Positions 7,514 to 16,928 of a DNA stretch of 64,000 nucleotides are shown here, one piece after another; position 1 is the stretch's first letter; each line of letters starts with the position of its first letter. The notes beneath the pieces are model-generated. The model ran no database searches. It was not told the DNA's origin and worked only from the letters and a program-made list of their open reading frames with translations. Source of the stretch: CAYOKT01 sp964404605. GTDB lineage: Bacteria; Electryoneota; Electryoneia; Electryoneales; Electryoneaceae. The translations under genes and the position numbers were made by a program. The DNA is taken from the NCBI GenBank assembly GCA_964404605.1, contig CAYOKT010000002.1, positions 41,848 through 105,847 of the forward strand, written 5' to 3'.

Positions 7514-8406
7514 GCCTGGCGATAGTGTTCCGAGAACATGTCTCCCTGCCGCAATTCACTGGACCGCTTAACGGTTGTCAGGTAATACTGGTCGGAGAGC
7601 TCGATCATGCAATAGGCGCGCTCCATCTCGATGGCGGCGTGCATCGTCGAGCCGGAGCCGGAGAAGGGATCGAGAACAAGCTCGCCCGGCCGGGTGCTCT
7701 TTCCGATCAGGTATTTCAGCAGCGAAACCGGCTTTTCGGTGGAATGGGTCAGCTTCCGGCTGGGTAGACGGGAGTGGCCGAGGATCACGTTCGAGTCGCG
7801 CTTGCCGAACAGCTCCCGCCGCCCCTTGTGAGCGTAGATGATCCACTCATCCTGGGGGGCGTAATCGCCCTTCAGGTCCCCGCTGCCATGATTGTTCTTC
7901 ACCCAGATCAGGGTGCGCTTCAGCTTGAAGCCGGCCCGCTTGAAGGCCTCGATGAAGACCGGGTAGGTGTCGTGCCGGCAGAAGCAGTACAGGTGGCGGT
8001 TCCGCTTCAGCACGCGGTATGCCTCGACGGCGAAGCGGTCGATCCAATCACCCTGGTGGTCGTTGGCGAGGTGCTTGAATTTCTCCTGCTTCACCCGGCG
8101 GTTGGAGCGGTAGTTGATCGCGTAAGGGGGGTCGGTGAGGATCAGGTCCACGGTACCCTCGGGCATCCTCCGGAGGGTATCCATGTTGTTGCCGTAATGG
8201 ATGGTGTTGTGCCACGGGCCGGTGTACCGTGTTGCCGGATGCCACTTCCGCAGTTCGAGTTCCGGGACGAGTTCCGGCGGGACCTCGGCCTCGGCGCCGC
8301 CCTGCCCCGACTCGACACGGGCACGCTTTCCGTTCCCGTTCTCCGGTTCCGGCTCGAAACCGGGCAGGAAAGGCTCCTCGATCTCTCTAGTCGTCTTTCT
8401 GCGCAT
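7510..8406 (-). CDS. Orphan adenine/cytosine-N4 DNA methyltransferase, beta class
   Basis: The 298-residue enzyme has catalytic TDPPYAI (DPPY 92-95) ahead of the AdoMet-binding DPFSGSGST (246-254), the order of beta-class amino-methylases such as YhdJ and CcrM. TEKP upstream of the AdoMet motif also fits. The first ~55 residues are charged and low-complexity. No restriction endonuclease or specificity subunit is nearby. It overlaps the kinase gene by 20 nt upstream and the peptidase by 4 nt downstream, so it is built into a housekeeping operon and not into a mobile element. The recognition sequence cannot be read from the protein. Confidence 0.88.
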   Translation of the reverse strand: MRRKTTREIEEPFLPGFEPEPENGNGKRARVESGQGGAEAEVPPELVPELELRKWHPATRYTGPWHNTIHYGNNMDTLRRMPEGTVDLILTDPPYAINYRSNRRVKQEKFKHLANDHQGDWIDRFAVEAYRVLKRNRHLYCFCRHDTYPVFIEAFKRAGFKLKRTLIWVKNNHGSGDLKGDYAPQDEWIIYAHKGRRELFGKRDSNVILGHSRLPSRKLTHSTEKPVSLLKYLIGKSTRPGELVLDPFSGSGSTMHAAIEMERAYCMIELSDQYYLTTVKRSSELRQGDMFSEHYRQA

Positions 8407-9334
8407 CCGGGCTGCCGTTCTCTACTGTTTCCCCGTGCCTGCGGAGCAGGTCCGCAACCTCTTCGGCGCCGGCCAGCTTCCCCCGGCCGCCGAGCGCCCT
8501 CACCGCGAGCGAGGCGGCCGCGGAGGCCCAGCGCACCGTGGCTTCGTGCGGCCAACCGTTCAGGAGACCGTGCAGCAGGCCGGCATGAAAGATGTCCCCC
8601 GCGCCGGTGGTGTCCACGACCTCCGCCGGGTAGGCGGGCATCCAGAGGACCTCGTCCCCCCAGGCCGCCACGCATCCGCCCGCGCCGTTCGTGACGACAG
8701 CAAATTCCGCGCCACGGCCGCGCAGATCGCGGGCGACATCGAACAGATCCCGCGAACCGTAGTAGGTGCGTGCGAATGCGACCGGCACCGCGATCACGTC
8801 CGCGACGGCGAGCTGCTCATCCGTGCGGGGGCGAATGTTGCCTGCATCGAGAACAACCAGCCCCCCCGCGGCTCGCACGGCCCGGGCCGCCGCCAGCGCG
8901 GCGTCCGCCTCCCAGCCGTCGATCAGCAGCGCGCGGCACCGTTCCAGTTCGGCCAAAGGTAGGTCGGCGGGAGAGAGCGGCGCAATGTCCCGGTCCAGCA
9001 CCACCGTTCGCCGCCCGCTTCCCTGTTCCACCCACAAGTATGCGCGCGGGGTCCGACGCCCGGGGAGGCGGCGGACATCGGCGACATCCACCCCGAGGGA
9101 AGCGTTATCCTCGACGACACGCTCTCCCTCCGCGTCGTCCCCGATATGGGCGACCAGTTTCGTCCGCCGGCCCCAGACGGCGAGCTGGGCGAGGGCGTTC
9201 GGGACCGGGCTTCCCGCACCCTCGAAACGGTCCACCGCCTCGGTCTTTTCATCCGCCTCGGGGTACTTCGGGAGGAGGACGGCGCGGTCATACACCGCCC
9301 GTCCCACACCGATGACATCCCACCGCCGCTTCAT
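8387..9334 (-). CDS. PfkB-family carbohydrate/nucleoside kinase
   Basis: This 315-residue ribokinase-like protein has the C-terminal PfkB signature DTTGAGD (241-247), with Asp247 as catalytic base, and an N-terminal substrate lid region (GAGSPVPNALAQLAVWG). The family phosphorylates sugars or nucleosides using ATP; the substrate cannot be assigned. Its start overlaps the SPOR gene stop (ATGA) and its stop lies within the methylase gene. The neighbours give no clear pathway. Confidence 0.85.
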   Translation of the reverse strand: MKRRWDVIGVGRAVYDRAVLLPKYPEADEKTEAVDRFEGAGSPVPNALAQLAVWGRRTKLVAHIGDDAEGERVVEDNASLGVDVADVRRLPGRRTPRAYLWVEQGSGRRTVVLDRDIAPLSPADLPLAELERCRALLIDGWEADAALAAARAVRAAGGLVVLDAGNIRPRTDEQLAVADVIAVPVAFARTYYGSRDLFDVARDLRGRGAEFAVVTNGAGGCVAAWGDEVLWMPAYPAEVVDTTGAGDIFHAGLLHGLLNGWPHEATVRWASAAASLAVRALGGRGKLAGAEEVADLLRRHGETVENGSPDAQKDD

Positions 9335-10935
9335 GGCTGCGCCCCCGTGGGAATCTCGCCCGGCTCGAACTGGGCGATGTAGTACTCCTGGATGACCCCG
9401 GCGGCCACCAGGGAGTCGGCGAACGCCCTCGCCTGCGCGGTGGCGGAGAACCGGCCCACCCGGATGCGGTACCAGCGCGGGCTCGGTTCGCCGGAGGCGA
9501 CATAGTAGGCATCCACCCCCCGCGACCGCAGCAGGGAGAGGTGGCGGATCGCGGCGTCACGGTCGCGGTGCGCGGCCACCTGGACCGTGTACGGCTCCTG
9601 AGAACGCACCGCTCCCGGCGGCGAGAGCCCCGGGGACGGAGCGGCCTCCCTGGAGGGGGCGAACCCGCGGAGGGCGAGGACCACGAGGATGACGGCGGCC
9701 AGCCCGCCCGCGACATATAGCAGGGGGCGCGCTCCGACTCGGGGCAGGGTTCGCCGCGCAGCCGGCCGCTCCCGTTTCCGTCCTGCGGACCGCATAGCGG
9801 CGAAGAGGTCGCGCAGCCGGCCGGGCAGCGCCCACCGCTCCCGTCGAAGCGAGGAGATCGGCACCGCGGTATAGGTTCTTCTCCGCGCCTTCTCCCCGGG
9901 TAGAGTCACCCCCTCGTCCGCCGCCGCCGCTGGAACGGGCTCGCCCGCCTCTTCCCCGCCCGCAGCCCCGGTTTCCGTCTCGACGGGCGTTTCCGCCAGC
10001 GTGCTGCGCCAGCCTCCGGGAGGGCGCTCGATGACACGTCCCGGGACGGCCGGCGCCGCCTCGAGTCCCCCGGCGAGCGAGACCAGGTGTTCGGCCAGGT
10101 CGAGGTTCTCCCCCCGCCGGCGGAGCGCCTCCGCCACCGCGCGCATCTCCTCGCGCAGCCTCAGCGGCCGCAATCCCGCGGCATGGGCGTCCGCATAGAC
10201 CATCCCCGCCGTCTCGTCCCGCCGCTGCCGCTCGAGGAAACGGCGGACCAGCCGCTGGAGAATCTCCCGGTCTGGCGTCTCCTCCCGCCGGTAGGCTTCG
10301 ACCCACGCCCGCTCGACGGCGGCGGCCTCCTCCGCTCTCAACTCCTCGTCATCAAATCGAAGCGACTCGTGCGCCACCCAGAGCGCCAGGGGATCTCCCT
10401 CGACGTTGGCGGGCAACAATTCGAGGGCGAGGCGGAGTGCATCGAGGGGCAACCCCTCCCCCGCGAGGAGCAGCGCGCGAACCGCGTCCACCATCTCGCG
10501 CTCGCCGCGCAGGTGCGGCCACGCGAGCCGGAGCAGCGGCCAGACCCACTCCTCCCGCCACCCCGCGTGGAGAGCCGTGCGCGCCCAGGCCGCCAGGTAT
10601 TCACTCAGCCGTTCGGAGGCCCGGCGGGGAGGATGCAGCGGGCCGGTCAACTCACGCAGCCCGCGGAGAAACTCGGCTTCGCGGGCGAACTCGGGGACGC
10701 GGCGAACCCCCTCCGCTTCGGGGAGCCAGCGGCGCTCGAAGCGCCGCCTCGCAACCGCGCCGGGCAGGGAAATCCCCGCGAGAACGCCGAGAGTCAACGG
10801 GGCAAGGAGGACGAAACGCACGACAAAGACCGACCTCGAGCCTGCTTCCGGCAGCAGGAACGCGACGATCAGCACCAGCAGCGCCCCGCCGATCCCCCCG
10901 AGGCCGAGGCGCAGCGCAAACGATCCCGTTTTCAT
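9331..10935 (-). CDS. Membrane protein with a C-terminal SPOR (peptidoglycan-binding) domain
   Basis: The 534-residue protein has two N-terminal membrane segments (~9-28 and ~37-57), a helical, arginine/glutamate-rich middle (~60-400), a third segment (~405-425), a Pro/Ala linker and a SPOR domain (~448-525) with PYTVQVAAHRDRDAA and YRIRVGRFS. SPOR domains bind denuded glycan strands at the septum, so a cell-division role is likely. The middle region is unlike known SPOR proteins such as DedD or FtsN. ATG 10935 overlaps the PBP1A stop (ATGA), tying it to peptidoglycan synthesis. Confidence 0.85.
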   Translation of the reverse strand: MKTGSFALRLGLGGIGGALLVLIVAFLLPEAGSRSVFVVRFVLLAPLTLGVLAGISLPGAVARRRFERRWLPEAEGVRRVPEFAREAEFLRGLRELTGPLHPPRRASERLSEYLAAWARTALHAGWREEWVWPLLRLAWPHLRGEREMVDAVRALLLAGEGLPLDALRLALELLPANVEGDPLALWVAHESLRFDDEELRAEEAAAVERAWVEAYRREETPDREILQRLVRRFLERQRRDETAGMVYADAHAAGLRPLRLREEMRAVAEALRRRGENLDLAEHLVSLAGGLEAAPAVPGRVIERPPGGWRSTLAETPVETETGAAGGEEAGEPVPAAAADEGVTLPGEKARRRTYTAVPISSLRRERWALPGRLRDLFAAMRSAGRKRERPAARRTLPRVGARPLLYVAGGLAAVILVVLALRGFAPSREAAPSPGLSPPGAVRSQEPYTVQVAAHRDRDAAIRHLSLLRSRGVDAYYVASGEPSPRWYRIRVGRFSATAQARAFADSLVAAGVIQEYYIAQFEPGEIPTGAQP

Positions 10936-12986
10936 CGCGCCTCCTCCCCGCCGCCGGCGGGAGGCTCCGTCGCCCCGGATTCCGCCGCCAGTACTTGTAT
11001 TTCGGAGGCCGCTTCTTGTGTCAGCGCCACGCGGAGCCCGCCCACTTCCGGCCCGGACACGATCCGGCCCGTCGCGGGGTCCACGTAGCGGAACACGATG
11101 CCCGGCGGGACGGTGAAGTCGCGGGGCGGCTCCCCCTCCGTCGCCCGGTTCATGAACTTCGCCCAGACCGGCAGCGCCCCGCCCGCGCCGGTCACACCGC
11201 GCCCGTCGGGCAGGCGCATCGGGCGATTGTCGTCGTACCCGACCCACGCCGCGGCCGAGAGCCGGGGTGTTGCGCCGAGGAACCAGGAATCGCGGTAATC
11301 GTTCGTCGTGCCGGTCTTCCCGATCGCGGGCAGGTGGAACCCGTAGTTCCCGACCCCCGCGCCGGTCCCCTCCTCGATCACCCCTTTCATCATGTCCACC
11401 AGCTGGTAGACGGTCTCGGCGTCGAAGGCGGGGCGGGGCGCGATCAGGGTCTCCTCGAGAACCCGCCCGCGGGCATCTTCGACACGGCGGATGAGGGTGG
11501 GACGGACCACTTCTCCCAGGTTGGCGAGGGAGGCGCCGATACCCGCCATCTCCACCGCGGAAACCGGTCCGGCGCCGAGGGCGAGGCTGTAGTTCGGCTG
11601 TAGGGGCGAGCTTACCCCCAGGCGGTGCAGGGTCTCGATCATCGATTCCGGGCCGACGCGGAGAATGAGGCGCGCGGCGACCGAGTTGATCGACTTCTCC
11701 AGCGCCAGTTTCAGGACCACCGGGCCGCGGAAGAAGGGGTCGAAGTTCACCGGCTTCCAGTCCTTCGAGCCCTTGATCTGCACGACGATGGGGCTGTCGA
11801 CGACCACCGTCGCCGGGGTATATCCCAACTTCTCGAACGCGGCCAGGTAGAGCGCGGGCTTCAGCGAGGAGCCCATGTTCCGCCGGTTCTGGGTCGCGCG
11901 GTTGAACTGGCTCGCCTGCCAGTCACGGCCGCCGATCAGCGCCTTGACCTCGCCGGTGGCCGCTTCGACGGCGACCAGCGCGGCCTGGGGGTAATTACCG
12001 CGCTCGGCCGCCTCGACGCCGGCGTAGGGCGGGAGGCCGAACCGGCCGTCCAGGTCCGCCAGAGCGGAACGCACTGCTTCGATGGCATAGCCCTGAAGGG
12101 CGGGATCGAGGGTGGTGTAGATCTTCAGGCCCCCGTGGTAGAGGACGGTCTTGCCGTACTTCTCCTCGAGGTCCCGCAGCACCGCGTCGAGGAAGTAGCT
12201 CCCCTCGTCGGCGTCGCGGTACATCTGCCGGAAAACGAGTTCCTCCTCGATGGCGGCGCGGTGCTCTTCCGGGGTGATCCAGCCGAGCTTCAGCATCCGG
12301 TCGAGGATCCACCGCTGGCGGGCGAGGGCGCGTTCCGGGTGGCTGTACGGGTTGTACCGGCTAGGGCTCTGCGGCAGACCGGCGAGGAGGGCCGCCTGGG
12401 CGAGGGTCAGGTTGGAGGCGTGCTCCCCGAAATAGGTCTCCGCCGCCTCCTCGACACCGTAGGCGAAATTGCCGAAATAGATGCCGTTGCAGTAGGCGGC
12501 GAGGATCTCTTCCTTGCTGAACCGCCGCTCGATCTCGAAGGCGGCCAGGATTTCGCGGAACTTCCGGCTCCAGGTCTTGCGGAAGCTGAAGAAGAGGTTG
12601 CGGGCGAGCTGCATCGTAATGGTGCTGCCCCCGCGGCTCCGGCTCCCGAGCAGCGCGCCGAGGGTCGCGCGCGTCAGGGCGGGTTTGTCCACCCCGGAAT
12701 GGTGGAAGAAGCGGTCGTCCTCGGCGGCGAGCACCGCCTTCCGGTACAGGGGCGAGATCCGCTCCAGCGGCACCGCGCGGCGCCCTCCCACCCGTGTCAG
12801 CAGGCTGCCGTCCGAGGCGTAAACCTCCGTCGGCGGCACGGCGATCAGGCGGTTCAGATCTCCCGGCACGCGGGGGATGCCCGGCACATCGACCGTGACG
12901 AGAAGCACGGCGAGGATCATCCCCACGCCGACCAGGGCGACGAGGAGCCACCCCAGCGCCTCGATCCATTTCAGCAGCCGGCTCAC
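10932..12986 (-). CDS. Class A penicillin-binding protein (PBP1A/1B-like transglycosylase-transpeptidase)
   Basis: The 684-residue bifunctional murein synthase has a membrane anchor at ~12-31. The GT51 domain carries catalytic Glu89 in EDDRFFHHSG and GGSTITMQLARN (~119-130). The transpeptidase domain has SSLK (Ser373 nucleophile, Lys376), SIN (432-434) and KTGTT (557-561). It polymerises lipid II and cross-links stem peptides in the periplasm. The start is GTG 12986, overlapping the upstream stop as GTGA. It is translationally coupled to the SPOR gene downstream. Confidence 0.95.
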   Translation of the reverse strand: MSRLLKWIEALGWLLVALVGVGMILAVLLVTVDVPGIPRVPGDLNRLIAVPPTEVYASDGSLLTRVGGRRAVPLERISPLYRKAVLAAEDDRFFHHSGVDKPALTRATLGALLGSRSRGGSTITMQLARNLFFSFRKTWSRKFREILAAFEIERRFSKEEILAAYCNGIYFGNFAYGVEEAAETYFGEHASNLTLAQAALLAGLPQSPSRYNPYSHPERALARQRWILDRMLKLGWITPEEHRAAIEEELVFRQMYRDADEGSYFLDAVLRDLEEKYGKTVLYHGGLKIYTTLDPALQGYAIEAVRSALADLDGRFGLPPYAGVEAAERGNYPQAALVAVEAATGEVKALIGGRDWQASQFNRATQNRRNMGSSLKPALYLAAFEKLGYTPATVVVDSPIVVQIKGSKDWKPVNFDPFFRGPVVLKLALEKSINSVAARLILRVGPESMIETLHRLGVSSPLQPNYSLALGAGPVSAVEMAGIGASLANLGEVVRPTLIRRVEDARGRVLEETLIAPRPAFDAETVYQLVDMMKGVIEEGTGAGVGNYGFHLPAIGKTGTTNDYRDSWFLGATPRLSAAAWVGYDDNRPMRLPDGRGVTGAGGALPVWAKFMNRATEGEPPRDFTVPPGIVFRYVDPATGRIVSGPEVGGLRVALTQEAASEIQVLAAESGATEPPAGGGEEAR

Positions 12987-13888
12987 CAGTGGTCTCCCCC
13001 GAGGGCTCGATCCATCATCTCCTGGAAGAGAGCCTGGGCCTCGTCATTCTCGATCCAGGTGCGCCAGACCTCCAGCTTGCCGCCGGTGGCAGTCTCGAAC
13101 GCGATCTCCCGGAGGTTCCCTTCCGGGCGGGCCGCGACGGCGACCCGCCGGAGCTGCCCCTTCAAGGAGGCGATCCAGCGCGGATCGAGGCTGAAGAGTT
13201 CGACCGGTCCCGCGGGCGCGATGGACTGGAAGAACTGCTCGGCGGGAAAGCTTCGCCCGAGGAACTGCTCGAGGGAATCCAAGTTGGCCGCCAGGGGCGA
13301 TTTCTGCTCCGTCCAACGGCGGAAAAATCCCTCGCCGAGGCGGGCCTGGGCGAGGACCACGTTGTGCGGGTCCACGAGGTACACCCGCGCCTTCTTTTCG
13401 CTCTCCTCGACGAAGAACACCCTCTGCCAGCGTCCCCCGGTGCGAACGCGGAGCACCTCCAGCGGCGGAATCAACTCCCGCTGCATCGCGGGCGAAAGCA
13501 TGGTGTAGAGGGTGAGGAAACGCGCGGGCGAGACGGAGAACTGGTGGAAGCGCGCGAGCAGCTCCGGCACCTTGCTCCAGTCGGCGAGGGTGGCCACCTC
13601 CACCCGGCGCTGTTCGCTCTTCTCCACGATCCGGCCGAGCCTGCGCCCGGCCTCCGCCCCTTCGCGGTTCAGCTCCCAGCCGCGGCCCGCCTCCGGGCGC
13701 ACGGGTTGGGACCAGACCATCAGGCGGCCGAGCGCCGTCTCCAACGGCGAAGCGACCCATTCCACCCCGGCGAGCAGGCCGAGAGCGAAGAGGATCGCCC
13801 AGGGACGCCACCATCCGGCGGCGCCGGGCCGCGCGAGACGGCGGGCTGCGGCGCGGACCCGTGCTTCGTTCACTCCTCCGGCGGCCAT
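12983..13888 (-). CDS. Unknown membrane-anchored protein upstream of PBP1A
   Basis: I do not recognise this 301-residue protein. One membrane segment lies at ~29-47 after a basic N-terminus (RRLARP), so the bulk should be periplasmic. The remainder is mixed alpha/beta with no Cys motif, lipobox or catalytic signature. Its stop overlaps the PBP1A GTG start and its ATG overlaps the glycosyltransferase by 19 nt. It may be a partner of PBP1A, by position only. Confidence 0.75.
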   Translation of the reverse strand: MAAGGVNEARVRAAARRLARPGAAGWWRPWAILFALGLLAGVEWVASPLETALGRLMVWSQPVRPEAGRGWELNREGAEAGRRLGRIVEKSEQRRVEVATLADWSKVPELLARFHQFSVSPARFLTLYTMLSPAMQRELIPPLEVLRVRTGGRWQRVFFVEESEKKARVYLVDPHNVVLAQARLGEGFFRRWTEQKSPLAANLDSLEQFLGRSFPAEQFFQSIAPAGPVELFSLDPRWIASLKGQLRRVAVAARPEGNLREIAFETATGGKLEVWRTWIENDEAQALFQEMMDRALGGDHW

Positions 13889-14778
13889 GGCACCCGTTCC
13901 CCCGGTTCCCGGCGGCGCGCCTCGCGGAACGCCGCGGCCGCTTCATGTTCGCCCTTCGCCCGGAGCATGACCCAGTAGGCGAAATCCGCCGCCGGGCCGA
14001 GGACGACCTGCACCGGTCTCCACCAGCGGGGTGTCCAGCGCCGGAAGAAGAGCCGCCCGGCGAGGGTGCGGTAAGTCATCTTGAACCCGCTGCGCCCGCC
14101 GCCGGAACTCTGGCTGAGGCGGTGGACGAGGAACGCGTGCGGCACCACTTCGAGACGGAATCCCTTCCTCCGCGCGCGTACGGACCAGTCGATGTCCTCG
14201 GCGTACATCCCGTAAGCGTCGTCCAGCGGCCCCACCCGCCGCCAGGCTTCCGCCCCCGCCAGCCAGCAGCAGCCCGTGAGCCCTGCCGTCCGTCCGCCGA
14301 ACAGGCCGGCGAGCTTCCGGTCGCGCCCCTGCCCGCGATGGGTGATCCAGCCCAGCGGCCACCAGATCCGCGAACCGGCGTACCAGATCCTGTCGGGAGG
14401 TTCCTCGTAGAGAATCACCGGGCTCACGGCGCCCACGCCCCGGCCCGACCCGGCCCGCAGACGGCGGAAGAGTTGGTCGGTCATCCCCGTCTCGACCCGT
14501 ACATCGGGGTTGACCAGGCCGACCGCGGCGAACCCCGCCTTCAACGCCCAGCGCACACCGCGGTTGCACGCCGCCGCGAACGGGCGGTTCTCCGGGTGGG
14601 AGAGCAGGATGACACGGTTCCTCCCGGCCGCCACCCGTTCGCCCGAACCATCCCCGCTGCCGTTGTCCACGAGGATCAGGCGATCCTCCTCCCCGAGATC
14701 GGCGAGGAGCGAACGCGCGGAAGCGAGGACCTCCTCGCCGCCGTCGTGGTTGACCATCACGAAGGCGATCCGGTTCAC
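13870..14778 (-). CDS. GT2 glycosyltransferase (rhamnosyltransferase-like)
   Basis: The 302-residue GT-A enzyme has VMVNHDGGE at the N-terminus, VDNGSGDGS (nucleotide binding), NPDV as the metal-binding DXD equivalent (~95-98) and the EDIDWSVRARRKG acceptor-site block (~188-200). It resembles WbbL-type rhamnosyltransferases that build O-antigen or cell-surface glycans. The start is GTG 14778. It overlaps the unknown protein downstream by 19 nt and lies 30 nt after the GT4 gene. Confidence 0.85.
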   Translation of the reverse strand: MNRIAFVMVNHDGGEEVLASARSLLADLGEEDRLILVDNGSGDGSGERVAAGRNRVILLSHPENRPFAAACNRGVRWALKAGFAAVGLVNPDVRVETGMTDQLFRRLRAGSGRGVGAVSPVILYEEPPDRIWYAGSRIWWPLGWITHRGQGRDRKLAGLFGGRTAGLTGCCWLAGAEAWRRVGPLDDAYGMYAEDIDWSVRARRKGFRLEVVPHAFLVHRLSQSSGGGRSGFKMTYRTLAGRLFFRRWTPRWWRPVQVVLGPAADFAYWVMLRAKGEHEAAAAFREARRREPGERVPWPPEE

Positions 14779-14808
14779 AGCATCACCCCCGACTCCCTCG
14801 GCTTTGCT

Positions 14809-15936
14809 TCATGCGAAATCGCCCGTGACCCGTTCCGCCACGGCCCGCCAACTGTACTTTTCCCGCGCCTCGCGGGCGAGGGCCTCCCTGTCCAACCGCG
14901 CGGCGGCCCGGTGCGGATCGTAGAATCGCTCCAGCGCCCGGGTGAGGGAATCGACATCTCCCGGCCGGGCGAGCTCGCCGTACCTGCCCGGCTCGATCAC
15001 CTCGGGCAACGAACCCACTTTCGTCGCGATGACCGGCGTTCCGCAGGCGAGCGCCGCCATCGCCACACCGCTCTGCGTCCCGTGACGATAGGGCAGGACG
15101 ACGGCATCGGCGGCCCGCAGCCGCACCGCCATCTCCTCGTCGCTCAGGTAGCGGTTCACCAGCCGCACCCGGTCGCCCAGGTGGAGACGCTCCACCTGTT
15201 CCCGGTACCGGGCCTCGTCGTCGTAGAATTCCCCGGCCACATCGAGGCGGATCTCCCTGCGTCCGAACCGCGCGAAGGCCTCCAGCAGGATGTCTACTCC
15301 CTTGTAGCGCCGCACCAGCCCGAGATGAACAAGAAGAGGCGTCGAAGGGCCATAGTCAAGGCGTTCTCTTGCCTCCGCCGGATCGAGAGACTCGCAGACT
15401 TCGCAGAAACGATCGTACACCGGGTGATGGGCGACATGCCAGCGGCGGCCCGGAAGCAATTGTTCGAACAGCTCTCCCTCCCGCCGCGATCCGACGAGGA
15501 CCAGGTCCGCCTCGCGAAACAACCTCGGGTTGAGGAGCGCCCCGAGGCGGCGGTGTTCATGGGGCAGGATATTGTGAGCGATGACCACCACGCCCCGCGG
15601 CGGCTTCATCCTCGCGAGGCTGCGCAACACCGGGACGAAGAAGGGGTGCCAGTGGTGGAGAACGATCCGGTCGATCCGCCGCGCGGCGAGCGAGCGCCGC
15701 GCACGCCGCCAGGTTCGCGGATCCCAGGCGAGAAGGATGTCCTCGCCGCCTGGGAACGGGACGGAATCGGGGTCCTTCTCCGAGGTTCCGGGAAAGAGCA
15801 GGGGCGGGTAGAGCCGGCGGAACCCGACCGGGTGGACCGTGTGGCCGAGTTCCCGCAGGGCGTGGACCAGGGAGGCGTTGTAGTGGGCGATGCCCCCCCG
15901 GAGCGGCGGCAGGGGACCGGCGAGGCCGAGATTCAT
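14809..15936 (-). CDS. GT4 glycosyltransferase
   Basis: This 375-residue GT-B enzyme has an N-terminal GGIAHYNASLVHAL acceptor domain and a C-terminal donor domain with HLGLVRRYKG, ADAVVLPYRHGTQSGVAMAAL (E/Q-x7-E-like region) and GTPVIATKVGSLPEVI. It probably adds a sugar to a lipid-linked or LPS-type acceptor at the cytoplasmic face. ATG 15936 overlaps the upstream GT2 stop (ATGA). In-frame sequence upstream of this start belongs to the neighbouring gene region and shows no homology. Confidence 0.88.
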   Translation of the reverse strand: MNLGLAGPLPPLRGGIAHYNASLVHALRELGHTVHPVGFRRLYPPLLFPGTSEKDPDSVPFPGGEDILLAWDPRTWRRARRSLAARRIDRIVLHHWHPFFVPVLRSLARMKPPRGVVVIAHNILPHEHRRLGALLNPRLFREADLVLVGSRREGELFEQLLPGRRWHVAHHPVYDRFCEVCESLDPAEARERLDYGPSTPLLVHLGLVRRYKGVDILLEAFARFGRREIRLDVAGEFYDDEARYREQVERLHLGDRVRLVNRYLSDEEMAVRLRAADAVVLPYRHGTQSGVAMAALACGTPVIATKVGSLPEVIEPGRYGELARPGDVDSLTRALERFYDPHRAAARLDREALAREAREKYSWRAVAERVTGDFA

Positions 15937-16928
15937 CGTCCTCCGCCCCGCTCCACGTCCTCCTTCTCCCCATCGACCGGCGGCCCGAGCATCCGCGTGT
16001 GGTTGATCAACTCCCCGATCAGGCCGACGCCGAAGAATTGCAGCCCGACGAGCATCAGCAGGATCCCGAGGAAGAAGAGCGGACGGTTCCCGATGGGAAC
16101 ACCCATGTACCACTGCACGGACAGGTAGAGCAGGATGGCGAAACCGGCCAGCGTCGAGAGGATGCCGAAACTGCCGAAGAGGTGCATCGGCCGGGTGTTG
16201 AACCGGGTCAGGAAAACCACCGAGAGCAGGTCGAGGAAGCCGTAGAGCAGCCGCCATGCCCCGAACTTCGTCTTCCCCCAGCGCCGCGGGTGATGCTGCA
16301 CCACCATCTCGCCGACCCGCCACCCCTGCGCGGCGACGAGGATCGGGATGAAACGGTGCAGCTCGCCGTACACCCGGATCGTCGGCAGCACCTCCCGCCG
16401 GTACGCCTTCAACCCGCAGTTGATGTCGTGCAGCTTCACCCCGCTGACCTTCCGGGCGACGAGGTTGAACAGGCGCGAAGGGAGGGTCTTCGTCAGCGGA
16501 TCATGCCGCTTCCGCTTCCACCCGCTGACGAGATCGTATCCCTCCTCGAGTCGGGCGATGAGGTTCGGGATCTCGGCGGGGTCATCCTGCAGGTCCGCAT
16601 CCATGGTGATGACAACCTCGCCGCGTGCGAGCCGGAACCCCGTGTCCAGCGCGGGGGATTTCCCCCGGTTCCGCCGGAAATGCACCACCCGGACCCGTGG
16701 ATCCTCCGCGGCGAAACGATCGAGGAGGGCCGGGCTCTCGTCGAAGCTGCCGTCATCGATGAACAGGATTTCGGCTTCGAGCGACTCCCGGTCGAGCACC
16801 TCGTCGAGGGCCTCCTTCAGATGGGGAAGCGCCTCGGCCTCGTTGTACAAGGGAATGACGATGCTCAGCCGGGGCGACCCCCGCCCTGCTTCCCGTCCAG
16901 CTTGAATCGGAAGGGATTCTCCACCCAT
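15933..16928 (-). CDS. GT2 family glycosyltransferase, DPM1/GtrB-like with two membrane helices
   Basis: The 331-residue enzyme has SIVIPLYNE, FIDDGSFD, TMDADLQDDP (DXD) and the GLKAYRREV block characteristic of dolichol/undecaprenyl-phosphate sugar transferases. Two C-terminal membrane segments follow (~230-250 and ~270-292). It likely charges undecaprenyl phosphate with a sugar for periplasmic glycosylation. ATG 16928 gives a 64-nt overlap with the upstream lipoprotein gene; no better start lies closer to the conserved core. Confidence 0.88.
   Translation of the reverse strand: MGGESLPIQAGREAGRGSPRLSIVIPLYNEAEALPHLKEALDEVLDRESLEAEILFIDDGSFDESPALLDRFAAEDPRVRVVHFRRNRGKSPALDTGFRLARGEVVITMDADLQDDPAEIPNLIARLEEGYDLVSGWKRKRHDPLTKTLPSRLFNLVARKVSGVKLHDINCGLKAYRREVLPTIRVYGELHRFIPILVAAQGWRVGEMVVQHHPRRWGKTKFGAWRLLYGFLDLLSVVFLTRFNTRPMHLFGSFGILSTLAGFAILLYLSVQWYMGVPIGNRPLFFLGILLMLVGLQFFGVGLIGELINHTRMLGPPVDGEKEDVERGGGR

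Noticed and set aside
4898..7525. Long plus-strand frame antisense to the M1 peptidase
   Set aside because: Pro/Arg/Gly-rich shadow translation without a Shine-Dalgarno or family signature; the minus strand carries the HEVTH protein.
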